Positions 45,141 through 53,485 of a DNA stretch of 64,000 nt are shown one piece after another. The translations under genes were made by a program, and so were the position numbers. Below the pieces are notes generated by a model, which had not been told where the DNA came from, did not search any database, and saw only the letters and a program-made list of their open reading frames with translations. The number at the start of each line of letters is the position of its first letter. The first letter of the stretch is position 1. Source of the DNA: Trebonia sp963771985 (lineage in GTDB: Bacteria > Actinomycetota > Actinomycetes > Streptosporangiales > Streptosporangiaceae); the NCBI GenBank assembly GCA_963771985.1, contig CAVYVO010000004.1, positions 620,001 through 684,000 on the forward strand, written 5' to 3'.

Positions 45141-46051
45141 CTAAGGTCGTCTTCCTGCTCGTCCCGGGGCTGCACCTGCTGGACCTGGCGGGGCCAGCGC
45201 AGGCGTTCGGCACCGCCGCCGGCCTCGGCTGCGGCTACGAGCTGGCCTACGTCGCCGAGCAGGAGGACGTCCCCACCGCCCAGGGCGTCACCATCAGGGC
45301 CGCCACAGGCTGGCCCGCGCTCGCCGCAGACGACCTGATCATCGTCCCCGGCTGGCGGGCCAGCCCCGTGATCGCGGGCACCGGGCCGCTGGCCGAGGCC
45401 ACGCTCGAGGCGCTCGCCGCCCATCACGCGAACGGCGGTGCCGTCGCCAGCGTCTGCGCCGGGGCCGACGCCCTCGGCCGGGCAGGCCTCCTCGACGGCC
45501 GGCGCTGCACCACCCACCACGACATCCAAGAGGAGCTCGCCAAGCGCTACCCGAAAGCGACGGTCGTCCGCGACGTGCTCTACATCATCGACGGCCGGGT
45601 CGCCAGCTCCGCCGGGATCGCCAGCGGCATCGACCTGGCCCTGCACCTGATCGCCGTCCGGGACGGCCCGGCCACAGCCGCGCGGGCCGCCCGCGAGATG
45701 GTCGTCTACGCCCGCCGCAACGGGGATGAGCAGCAGGCCAGCGCCATGCTGCGGCACCGTAACCACCTCAGCGACACCGCGCACCGCGCCCAGGATCACA
45801 TCGAGGCGCGGTTCGCCGGCCCGCTGCCGCTCGCGGAGATCGCCAGCAAGTGCTGCGTCAGCGAGCGCACCCTCACCCGCAGGTTCACAGCGGCGACCGG
45901 CCTGACCCCGCTGCGCTACCAGCAGCTGCTACGGCTGGAGCGGGCCGAGCACCTGATCGGCCACGGCGCCACCGTCGAGGCCGCTGCCCGCACCGTCGGC
46001 TTCCAGGACGCCCGCACACTCCGCCGCCTCCGCGCCCGCGGAACGGCCTGA
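45137..46051 (+). CDS. GlxA-family regulator (DJ-1/PfpI domain plus AraC HTH)
   Basis: 304 residues. N-terminal class I amidotransferase-like domain (VVFLLVPGLHLLDLAGPAQA, VPGWRAS, and AVASVCAGADALGRAGLLDG with the elbow Cys) and C-terminal AraC helix-turn-helix (FAGPLPLAEIASKCCVSERT, R-F-T-A-A-T-G-L-T-P-L-R-Y). Translationally coupled to the isochorismatase-family gene, which is the probable partner or target. The AraC domain ends earlier than most (GFQDARTLRRLRARGTA), perhaps a shifted C-terminus. Confidence 0.9.
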   Translation: MTKVVFLLVPGLHLLDLAGPAQAFGTAAGLGCGYELAYVAEQEDVPTAQGVTIRAATGWPALAADDLIIVPGWRASPVIAGTGPLAEATLEALAAHHANGGAVASVCAGADALGRAGLLDGRRCTTHHDIQEELAKRYPKATVVRDVLYIIDGRVASSAGIASGIDLALHLIAVRDGPATAARAAREMVVYARRNGDEQQASAMLRHRNHLSDTAHRAQDHIEARFAGPLPLAEIASKCCVSERTLTRRFTAATGLTPLRYQQLLRLERAEHLIGHGATVEAAARTVGFQDARTLRRLRARGTA

Positions 46052-46575
46052 ACGCCCAAGAGCAAAGCCAAGTTTCCTCAGCGGAACAATCCCCAGCACT
46101 TGCCTCCCGTCCCCCCTTCCGCCGCCGTCGCCGGCAGGCGGCCGGACCCGGGCGCACCGCCTGGTCACGCTACCGCGGCTAGATGGGCGGCTGCCGCTGC
46201 GCAAGGTGTGGGGAAAACCTACATCCAGAGATAGCAGGCGGCTGTGGAGTCAGGCTCGGTTCGTTCGGGAAAATGAAAGGGCGCGGACGGCCAGTTGCGC
46301 GCGCTGGGGGCCCGACGCGGCGCTGCCGTGGTCACATCCGCTCTGACGGTGCCCAGCTCACCTGGTAGGGCCTGAACTCTCTGGTCCGGGTGACGTACTT
46401 GTTGGCCGCCCGTAGACGCCGTCGCGGCGTGCTTCTCAGGACTGGCCGACCGTCACCCAGATCGAATCCCCTCGGATCGGCATCCGTCGCGCTACCCTTG
46501 GTCAGCACGCTCGTACCGGTCGATCTAGCGATGGCGAATTGGCTACCTCAAGCTGCCTGTTCTGGGGGGAATCGC
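46052..46575. other. Intergenic region without supported gene
   Basis: About 520 bases. The frame of the next gene is open from 46390, but the first 62 codons are not protein-like and lack a ribosome site. CGTTCGGGAAAA occurs at about 46261. I see nothing else. Confidence 0.45.
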
Positions 46576-48051
46576 GTGGTTTCCAGGACACTCCTGTTCC
46601 GCCCCCGCCAGGGGGATCCCGCGGGCGACCCGCGCGCTGGCGGTTTCCGGGCCGCGCTCGCCACGCTCTTCCCCATAGCGCCCAGTGTGTCGCCAGCGCC
46701 ACGTGGGCTGCTGCGCGAGCGGCCGGTGCGCGTCGCCATCGAGATCCTCGCCGTACTTGCCGCCGCAGTGGCGATGCTGCCGCGCGTCGCTCACATTCCG
46801 GCCTGGGACCTGGTCTATGCCGAGGACAACGGCGTCTTCCTTGTCCAGGCACTCGCGCACCCGTGGCACCTGCTCGCCCCGTTTGGCGGCTACCTGGAGC
46901 TGGTGCCGCGCATCCTCGGGCAGATCGTTTCACTACTGCCACTGAGGGACGCCGCGCGGATCTACGCGGTTTCTGGAGCCCTCATCGCAGCCGTCTGCGC
47001 GCTGTTCACGTATCACGCGAGTGAGGGATACATCCGGTCGCCCTGGCTGCGGGCCATGCTGGGAGCCGCCCTGATCCTGCTGCCGCTCGCGCCGATCGAG
47101 ATGGCCGACGCCGGAGTGACTTCCCCGTGGTACCTGCTCCCGACGGTGTTCTGGGCGGTGATGTGGCGGCCCCGGACGCGCTGGGGGATGCTGGCCGCCG
47201 GGCTCATGGCCTTCGCGGCGGCCTCGTCGGAGATCGTCGCGATCATCTATATTCCGCTGCTGGTGATCCGGGTCATCGCACTGCCGCGCTGGCGGGAGCA
47301 CGCGGTCACGATTGGCTTCCTGCTCGGCCTGCTGGCGCAGGTACCAGCGATCCTGTCGACCTACGCCCAGCACGCACAGCGGCTCAATGGCTACGGTCAA
47401 CCGCTCGCCTCGGTCAAGTTCTACTTCCACGGCTTCGTCCTGCGCTCCGTCGGCTGGCACCTGTCGTGGTGGCTGCAGAGGCCGCTTGGCCTGAACGGTG
47501 CCACGGCGGTCGTCGGCGCGTTTCTGCTGGCCGTCCTCGCCTGGGTCCTGATCACCGGCGACCGTCAGGTCCGCGTCTTCGCCGTGCTGGCCACCGTGAT
47601 CGGCTTCGTGCAGGTGATCGCCGTCGCGTCCGTCCCTGGCCCGCCCGGCGGTGGCTGGGTGGCGCATGAGGTGGCCATCCCGACCTTCCAGCCGGGCTCC
47701 CGCTACGACGCCGTCCCGGTGATGCTCCTGGACGCCATGGTGATCATCGCGGTCGACACGTTCATTCGCCGCCGGAGCGCGGTCACGCCAACCCCAACGC
47801 CACCGCTGCGCGCCTGGCGGGGCCTGCGACCGTGGGCGCTGGTCGCGGTCGCGACGCTGACCTGTGCGCTCGCGTTCGGCTGGGTGACTGACTATAGGTA
47901 CTACTCACCCGACCGCGTCAGCCAGGGTTACTGGACCCACACCCTGGATCACTGGCTGAGAGCCTGCGCCAGGAGCAAAACCGGCGAGATCTCACTGCAC
48001 ACCTGGGATGCCCCTAACCTGACCGTCCCCTGCTCCCGCATCCACCGCTAG
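46576..48051 (+). CDS. Polytopic membrane protein, possibly GT-C-like
   Basis: 491 residues from a GTG at 46576, five bases after GGGGGGA. About ten hydrophobic segments (IEILAVLAAAVAMLP, IYAVSGALIAAVCALF, MLGAALILLPLAP, AVTIGFLLGLLAQVPAILS, AVVGAFLLAVLAWVLI, LVAVATLTCALAFGW). An extracytoplasmic acidic stretch (WDLVYAEDNGVFLVQALAH) after the first helix recalls GT-C glycosyltransferases, where such a loop holds the catalytic Asp. The identification stays at 'integral membrane'. It stands alone before the recombinase element. Confidence 0.7.
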   Translation: MVSRTLLFRPRQGDPAGDPRAGGFRAALATLFPIAPSVSPAPRGLLRERPVRVAIEILAVLAAAVAMLPRVAHIPAWDLVYAEDNGVFLVQALAHPWHLLAPFGGYLELVPRILGQIVSLLPLRDAARIYAVSGALIAAVCALFTYHASEGYIRSPWLRAMLGAALILLPLAPIEMADAGVTSPWYLLPTVFWAVMWRPRTRWGMLAAGLMAFAAASSEIVAIIYIPLLVIRVIALPRWREHAVTIGFLLGLLAQVPAILSTYAQHAQRLNGYGQPLASVKFYFHGFVLRSVGWHLSWWLQRPLGLNGATAVVGAFLLAVLAWVLITGDRQVRVFAVLATVIGFVQVIAVASVPGPPGGGWVAHEVAIPTFQPGSRYDAVPVMLLDAMVIIAVDTFIRRRSAVTPTPTPPLRAWRGLRPWALVAVATLTCALAFGWVTDYRYYSPDRVSQGYWTHTLDHWLRACARSKTGEISLHTWDAPNLTVPCSRIHR

Positions 48052-48140
48052 GGGCCGGTAGTGGTCGCTAGGGGTCCCGACGGAACCCGCAAACTGCCCG
48101 GTCGCGCAGGGATCGTGGGGTTCCGGAATCGTTTGTCACG

Positions 48141-48371
48141 GTGACGCACCCGTTCCACCCGCTGTCGGGGCAGCGGCTGCGGGTGCTGTTCGAGCGGAAG
48201 ACCCCTGATGGCCTGGCGGTGAGCTGCGAGGGCGGGCCGCTGGGCTCGGTGATGCTGCCGCTGGCGTGGACCGACCGGGGTTCCGCGGCGGCGGACCGGC
48301 CTCTGACCTATGAGGTCCTGATCGAGCTGGCTGCGGCGGTCTCTGCGGTCAGCGCGCGACACGCGGGGTGA
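48141..48371 (+). CDS. DUF5372-like small protein of the recombinase element
   Basis: 76 residues from a GTG. Reads VTHPFHPLSGQRLRVLFERK, then LAVSCEGGPLGSVMLPLAWT and P-L-T-Y-E-V-L-I-E-L-A. The H-P-F-H-P-L-x-G opening is typical of small proteins encoded next to transposases and recombinases. Function unknown. Precedes DUF6788 by 42 bases. Confidence 0.75.
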   Translation: MTHPFHPLSGQRLRVLFERKTPDGLAVSCEGGPLGSVMLPLAWTDRGSAAADRPLTYEVLIELAAAVSAVSARHAG

Positions 48372-48413
48372 GCTCGTTGACTTCAGGTCCTCTTGCTGGG
48401 AGTTTCTTGTGTG

Positions 48414-48752
48414 ATGAATGCATACAAGAACGATCTCCGGGTGCTGTCCTCGGCGGAGCTGCGGTCCCGCCGGGACCGGCTGGCCGCGTCCGTGCCGGGC
48501 GCGGCCGGGTTCCTGGCCGGGTCGCTGGCCGAGCAGCGCCGCAGGTGCGGGAAGGAGGGATGCCGGTGCGCGCAAGGCGAACTGCACGGCCCGTATGCGT
48601 ACCTGTCAGTTGCGGGGCGGATGGTCTACGTGCCCGCCGTGCTGGGCGAGGCGGTCCGGGCGCGGCTGCAGGAATCAGCGCGGCTGCGGGAGGTGCTGGA
48701 GGAGATCTCGGCGCTCAACCTGGAACTGCTGGCCAGACGGGAACTGGACTAG
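48414..48752 (+). CDS. DUF6788-like protein of the recombinase element
   Basis: 112 residues; ATG after GGGAG. Helical, with a Cys triplet RRRCGKEGCRCAQGELHGPY that may bind zinc and DNA, followed by YAYLSVAGRMVYVP. Often encoded directly before transposase or recombinase genes; I infer an accessory DNA-binding role. Confidence 0.78.
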   Translation: MNAYKNDLRVLSSAELRSRRDRLAASVPGAAGFLAGSLAEQRRRCGKEGCRCAQGELHGPYAYLSVAGRMVYVPAVLGEAVRARLQESARLREVLEEISALNLELLARRELD

Positions 48753-48894
48753 GCCGTGCCCGCTGCCCGCGCTGTGCTGCTGCCGCCGGATCCGGCGGCA
48801 GCAGCACGTGCGCGGGCAGAGATGATCGCGGTGCTGGCCAACATGGCCGAGTCGGTGCTCGCCGCCGGGACCGGGCAGGGGCGGGTGAGGAGCG

Positions 48895-51177
48895 GTGATC
48901 CGCGGGGAGCAGAAGGTGACCGGCTCGCATCTGGAGCGGGCGGCGATCGTGTATGTCCGCCAGTCGACGCTGGTGCAGGTCCGCGAGCACACCGAGTCCA
49001 CGCTGCGCCAGTACGACCTGGCCGGGCAGGCCGCCCGGCTGGGCTGGGCCGGCACTGCCATCGAGGTGATCGATGCCGACCTGGGCCTGTCCGGGCGCAC
49101 GGCGTCGCACCGCGACGGGTTCAAGCAGCTGGTCGCCCGGGTGTGCCTGGGCGAGGTGGGCGCGGTGTTCGGCCTGGAAGTCTCCCGGCTTGCCCGCTCC
49201 AACGCGGACCTGGCCCGCCTGCTGGAGCTGGCCCGCCTGACATCCACCCTGGTCATCGACAACGACGGCGTCTATGACCTGTCCGACATCAACGACCGGC
49301 TGCTGCTGGGGCTCAAGAGCCAGATGTCCGAAGCAGAGCTGCACTGGCTGACCAGCCGGATGAACGAGGCCAAGCGGGCCGCCGCCCGGCGCGGCGAGCT
49401 GCGCGTCCCGCTGCCCGTCGGGCTGGTCTACGACGACGACGGCGGCGTGGTCATCGACCCTGACGAGGAGGTCGCCGCCGCGATCAGCGACGTGTTCGCC
49501 GCGTTCACCGCCACCGGGTCGGCCTACGGGGTGGCCGGGGCGTTCGCCGGGCGGCGGTTCCCGCGCCGCGCCTACGGCGGGACCTGGGCCGGGCAGCTGC
49601 GGTGGGGCAGGCTCACCCACGCCCGCGCCGCCGGGATCTTGCGCAACCCGGCCTACGCCGGGGCGTACGTGTTCGGGCGGCGCCGCTCCCGCCAGGTTGT
49701 CGACCCGGACGGGTCCGTGCGCTCCTCGGTCACCGAACTGCCCCGTGACCAGTGGGAAGTCCTGATCCCCGGCCACCACCCCGGTTACATCACCTGGGAG
49801 GACTACCTGGCCAACGAGGCGAAGCTGGCCGCCAACCGGACCAACGCCGGGGCCCGCCCGCCGCGGGAAGGCACTGCGCTGTGCCAGGGCATCGTGTCCT
49901 GCGGTGCCTGCGGGCGTGCCATCCAGGTCCGCTACCAGGACCGGTACCCGCGCTACGAATGCGCCCATTCCCGCGCCAACCATGTCGCCACGCCGCTGTG
50001 CGGGTCGGTCCGCGCCGACACCATCGACCAGGCCGTGGCCGCCGCGCTGCTGGCCGCAGTCGAGCCCGCGCAGGTCACGCTGGCGCTGGCGGCCGCCGAG
50101 GAGGTCACCATCCGGCGGCAGCGGTCGGTCCGCGCCGCAGAGCTGGCCGTCGAGCGGGCACGGTATGACGCTGACCGGGCCGAGCGGGCGTTCCTGGCCT
50201 GCGAGCCGGAGAACCGGCTGGTCGCCCGCACCCTTGAAGCCCGGTGGGAGGCCCGGCTCGCGGACCTGGCCGGCACCGAGGCAGCGCTCGCCGCGCAGCG
50301 CTCCGCCCGCCCCGAGCTGCCCGGCCCGGACCAGCTCGCCGCCACCATCGCGGACCTGCCCGCCCTGTGGTCCGCCCCGGCCACCAGCGACAAAGACCGC
50401 AAGCGGCTGCTGCGCACCCTGCTGGCCGACGTCACCATCACCCCGTCCGCCAGCGACCCCGCCCAGATCACGGTCGGGCTGCGCTGGAAGTCCGGCGCCA
50501 GCCAGCAGGTCCAGGTCACCCGGCGCCGCAGCGCCGTCCAGCTGCGCTGCACCGACCCGGCGGCGATCGAGCTCGCCCGCCGGACCGGCCCCGGCCTGGA
50601 CAACAACGCCCTCGCCGCCGCGCTGAACGACGCCGGGCACCGCACCGGCACCGGGCAGCCCTTCAACGGGGTCGCCGCCGCCAACCTGCGCAGCTACCAT
50701 CACATCCCCTACCCCGGCCTGCTCGAAGACGGCGAGCTCACCCCGCGCCAGGTCGCCCAGATCACCGGCGTGTCCACCGGCACCGTCCACTACTGGATCA
50801 ACGCCGGCTACCTCACCGCCCGCCGCGGCCCGGCCGGGCGCTGGTGCATCCCCTTCCCGCCCGGCGTGGAAGCCGCATGCCGTGAGCGCGCCGCCGGCTC
50901 TGCCCACCAGCACCGCAACACCGACCCGGCACCCCGCCGCGAACACGAGCTCAGCATCGCCGAGGTCGCTGCCCGGCTCGGCGTCAAGCCCAACGTCGTC
51001 TATGCATGGGCAGAATGGGGCCACATACCCGCCCGGCGAAGCGACGCCGGGCGGCTGTGGATCGACTTCACCCCCGCCGTCGAGCGCGCGTGCCTCGAGC
51101 GGATCACCAGGTCATACAAGCTCCCCGCCGACATCAAAGCCCAAGCCGCACAACGCCTGGAAAGGACAGCAGTATGA
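48895..51177 (+). CDS. Large serine recombinase with two C-terminal helix-turn-helix segments
   Basis: 760 residues; GTG four bases after AGGAG. Resolvase domain with the nucleophile Ser in IVYVRQSTLVQVREH and the arginines in GLEVSRLARSNADLARLLEL; recombinase domain (GRLTHARAAGILRNPAYAGA); zinc ribbon (IVSCGACGRAI and the later Cys in TPLCGS); a coiled coil rich in Ala/Glu/Arg (about 395-480). Residues about 620-750 carry two MerR-like segments (LTPRQVAQITGVSTGTVHYW and SIAEVAARLGVKPNVVYAWA), unusual for simple integrases. It should catalyse movement of its own element. Confidence 0.92.
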   Translation: MIRGEQKVTGSHLERAAIVYVRQSTLVQVREHTESTLRQYDLAGQAARLGWAGTAIEVIDADLGLSGRTASHRDGFKQLVARVCLGEVGAVFGLEVSRLARSNADLARLLELARLTSTLVIDNDGVYDLSDINDRLLLGLKSQMSEAELHWLTSRMNEAKRAAARRGELRVPLPVGLVYDDDGGVVIDPDEEVAAAISDVFAAFTATGSAYGVAGAFAGRRFPRRAYGGTWAGQLRWGRLTHARAAGILRNPAYAGAYVFGRRRSRQVVDPDGSVRSSVTELPRDQWEVLIPGHHPGYITWEDYLANEAKLAANRTNAGARPPREGTALCQGIVSCGACGRAIQVRYQDRYPRYECAHSRANHVATPLCGSVRADTIDQAVAAALLAAVEPAQVTLALAAAEEVTIRRQRSVRAAELAVERARYDADRAERAFLACEPENRLVARTLEARWEARLADLAGTEAALAAQRSARPELPGPDQLAATIADLPALWSAPATSDKDRKRLLRTLLADVTITPSASDPAQITVGLRWKSGASQQVQVTRRRSAVQLRCTDPAAIELARRTGPGLDNNALAAALNDAGHRTGTGQPFNGVAAANLRSYHHIPYPGLLEDGELTPRQVAQITGVSTGTVHYWINAGYLTARRGPAGRWCIPFPPGVEAACRERAAGSAHQHRNTDPAPRREHELSIAEVAARLGVKPNVVYAWAEWGHIPARRSDAGRLWIDFTPAVERACLERITRSYKLPADIKAQAAQRLERTAV

Positions 51178-51239
51178 AGCACACGTCCCGATCGTCCCGG
51201 ACCGTTGCTTGTACCTTTGATCGGGCGGACCATGGGCAT

Positions 51240-51340
51240 GGCTTGGCCGGGGCAGGCCATTCGCCGCGTGCATTCAACTGCAGGATCAGCGCGGCAATGT
51301 TCCACGCGTCATCCTCGCCACGGTGGTACGGTCCGGCCGG
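51240..51340 (-). pseudogene. 3'-5' exonuclease (DEDD), C-terminal remnant
   Basis: The minus strand from about 51328 reads YHRGEDDAWNIAALILQLNA, then R-G-E-W-P. H-x-G-x-D-D-A-W-N-I-A is the last motif of ERI1/KapD-type DEDDh exonucleases. The first two thirds are absent: an in-frame stop lies just upstream, before the nucleotidyltransferase gene. The element at 48141-51177 is immediately beyond it, so insertion may have cut the gene. Confidence 0.65.
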
Positions 51341-52183
51341 TTATGCGGGTCCAAGTATCCGGTCCATCAGTGCACGGATCCTCGTGAAGCGTTCGTCAGC
51401 CGACTTGGCTGGTAGCCGTAGCCCGGCGGCCAGGTTGGTCATACCCGGAGAGCGGCGGCTGCTGAAGAGATCGCGGATGCGGGCGGCGCTCTCGGCCTTG
51501 ATGCCGCCGCGAAAGTCCGCAGGGGTGACGCCTGCGGCGAAAGCTATCTCAAGGCATCGCCAGATATCCGCTACGTCGGTGTCCTTGTGCCGGACCTTAG
51601 TAGCGAGGCTCTTCAGCACAAGAGCACTCACCTCATCGGGAAACAGCAGGTTGACTTGCCGAGTCTCGCCGTTGAGCCTCCTGAGGTCCAGTCTGAGTTC
51701 CACCGGCGAACGGTTCAAAGCGACGGAGAGCCCAGGGACCTCGGTAGTGAACAGGTCTTCGCTGACCGCGACATTCTCACGAGCCCGACTTGTGTACGCC
51801 GGGATCAGGACATCGATGACCGCTTCGGGAAGGTGGGCGGCAATCTTATCAGACAACCCGGCGGGGATGTCCGAAAGGGGCTTGGCGAATCGGTTACCGG
51901 CCACTTGCTCGTAGTTGAACTCTCTCAGCCGACCTACAACTCCGTAGTCTCGCGCAACGACCGGCGGTACGCCAAGGTCGACATCGCCTGTCTCACGGTA
52001 GAGTTCGGCGCCAAGCTGCCACCGCGCGGCGAGCATGGTAACCATGTGCCCGCCAATGATCCGGTAGTCCTCGGTCACGCCTTCGAGCGCGCAAGCCACG
52101 TCCGCAAGCGCGGCATAGCCGAGGTCGTCAGCGACCGAACGTGCCACAAGTACGAGCCGGTTCAGGGGCGTGCCAGCAGCCAT
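51341..52183 (-). CDS. AbiEii-like nucleotidyltransferase (type IV toxin)
   Basis: 280 residues. N-terminal nucleotidyltransferase: YRIIGGHMVTMLAARWQLGA, followed by Y-R-E-T-G-D-V-D-L-G, the G-G-x(n)-T-x-D-x-D-L catalytic pattern; then VNLLFPDEVSALVLKSLATK and K-D-T-D-V-A-D-I-W-R, as in DUF1814 proteins. AbiEii-type toxins transfer nucleotides to tRNA or other targets and cause abortive infection. The 5' end overlaps the antitoxin-like gene by 22 bases. Confidence 0.83.
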   Translation of the reverse strand: MAAGTPLNRLVLVARSVADDLGYAALADVACALEGVTEDYRIIGGHMVTMLAARWQLGAELYRETGDVDLGVPPVVARDYGVVGRLREFNYEQVAGNRFAKPLSDIPAGLSDKIAAHLPEAVIDVLIPAYTSRARENVAVSEDLFTTEVPGLSVALNRSPVELRLDLRRLNGETRQVNLLFPDEVSALVLKSLATKVRHKDTDVADIWRCLEIAFAAGVTPADFRGGIKAESAARIRDLFSSRRSPGMTNLAAGLRLPAKSADERFTRIRALMDRILGPA

Positions 52184-53199
52184 TCCCGCAACCTTTCAGC
52201 GGCTTCCATCCGGTCGGCTCCCCCTAGATCCTGTAGATCCCAGATCTGCTGCGCGGGGTCGGCCAATTCAACTTCACGGCCATCCAGTTCGGCAGTGAAC
52301 GTCGGTGGTGCTGTAAAGACAGACATGTCTTCCGGCATGCGCACGATGACGTTCGCATCATGCTTGCCCTGCGCCTCGACTAGCCCAAGGCTTGTTGGAT
52401 CGAGCGGGCGCTTGGCATAGAGAATCACGATGCTCGGGCGACGCCACGGCACTATGAGATCAGGACCGACATCAGCCGAGACCGCGATCAGATTCCGCGG
52501 AGCAATGGCGTCGCTGGCGCGGACGCTGATGTCGGCCGGTGAGTCCAACCCATACAGATACGATTCCGAGCCTCCAGGTCCCGGGTATTCGGCGAGGAAG
52601 CGATCAAGTAGCGCCTCGCGCCGCGGCCTCCACCGGCCGTGCCCGATGCTGTCGACGAGCTCCAGATCACGCAGCCTGTGAAGTACCTGGGAAACTCTTG
52701 GCTGCGACACACCCACCTGCTCAGCTAGGGCCGTCCCTCCGGCGGCTTCGGCCTCATCATCTCTTCGGAAGCGAATCAGCGCGCGAATGACAGCGAAACT
52801 GCCAGCGCCCCGCGGCAGGGTTCTCTTCTTGGCAGCAGGTGCGCTGAAACTACGTCTCTGCCGCAGCCACAGGCCTGGCGCGTGCAGGTCGAAGTTTCCT
52901 TGAGTGTCAGCCCATGACCAGCCTGCGTTGCTGAGGGTAGCGCCGAGAGCGTCGGATACGAAGGGAACAACGAGCAGCGGGTGCCCTAGCTGGGACAGTC
53001 TCTCCCACGAGATCTGAAGGCGTTGAAGCTCGCCCGGGTAGGGTGCACGCTTCTTCATCTGTAGGGCGAACCGTGCTCTGCGTCCGTCGGCAAGCACGTC
53101 CAAGACCTCATCAACCTGGGCGTGCGCGTCCGTCGGCATGTCGTGGTACTCAACCGCGATGCCGGAATCCCTTAGTGAACGCATGACCTCCATAAGCAC
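52162..53199 (-). CDS. AbiEi-like winged-helix antitoxin/regulator
   Basis: 345 residues. The GTG at 53199 lies six bases after a perfect TATAAT box, so I take it as a leaderless start; ATG at 53193 is an alternative. N-terminal domain with an alpha/beta pattern (ARFALQMKKRAPYPGELQRL) unlike short AbiEi proteins; a winged helix in the middle (ALAEQVGVSQPRVSQVLHRL, R-D-L-E-L-V); C-terminal region typical of this partner family (VILYAKRPLDPTSLGLVEAQ). It should neutralise and repress the AbiEii partner. Confidence 0.78.
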   Translation of the reverse strand: MLMEVMRSLRDSGIAVEYHDMPTDAHAQVDEVLDVLADGRRARFALQMKKRAPYPGELQRLQISWERLSQLGHPLLVVPFVSDALGATLSNAGWSWADTQGNFDLHAPGLWLRQRRSFSAPAAKKRTLPRGAGSFAVIRALIRFRRDDEAEAAGGTALAEQVGVSQPRVSQVLHRLRDLELVDSIGHGRWRPRREALLDRFLAEYPGPGGSESYLYGLDSPADISVRASDAIAPRNLIAVSADVGPDLIVPWRRPSIVILYAKRPLDPTSLGLVEAQGKHDANVIVRMPEDMSVFTAPPTFTAELDGREVELADPAQQIWDLQDLGGADRMEAAERLREWLLARP

Positions 53200-53228
53200 G
53201 TTTCTATTATAAGCACATGACTTATAAG
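53200..53228 (-). promoter_or_regulatory. Promoter and direct-repeat operator of the AbiE pair
   Basis: On the minus strand TATAAT (53211-53206) is followed by six bases and the GTG. TTATAAG occurs twice on the plus strand, at 53207-53213 and 53222-53228, a 15-base period; one copy overlaps the -10. This fits autorepression by AbiEi, which is inferred. Confidence 0.65.
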
Positions 53229-53485
53229 CTTGAGATACTTATGGGCTCCTGCCGGGACACTGCGAGAGCGGAACAAGCGGTGAGCGAATCACAGACGGGC
53301 GCGTACGTTCGGGATAAGAGGGAGAAGTGGGACCGCGAACGGACAGTCGATCGACTCGCGGAAGTCGAGGACGGGCGGGGTCTGCACCTCCCGGTTGTGC
53401 AACGCGATGCCAGCGACCGCGCTGCTACCGAACGGTCGCGTAGAGCGTCTGGCACCGCGGGTATGCGACCGGCTACGCTGCCGAT

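Larger units (their letters stand above)
48141..51177 (+). mobile_element. Serine-recombinase element (DUF5372, DUF6788, recombinase)
   Basis: Three co-directional genes with a recombinase last. I recall the DUF5372-DUF6788-recombinase order as a recurrent cassette in actinomycetes. The ends are not marked by clear repeats in what I can read; the right side lies between 51178 and about 51240, where a chromosomal remnant begins. Boundaries given are those of the genes. Confidence 0.65.

Noticed and set aside
48756..48913. Small gene between DUF6788 and the recombinase (GTG at 48756)
   Set aside because: A plausible start exists but the frame has no stop before running deep into the recombinase gene; no family recognised.
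48715..51024. 769-codon minus-strand frame
   Set aside because: Antisense to the recombinase, which has all family motifs; long shadow frames are expected at this G+C.
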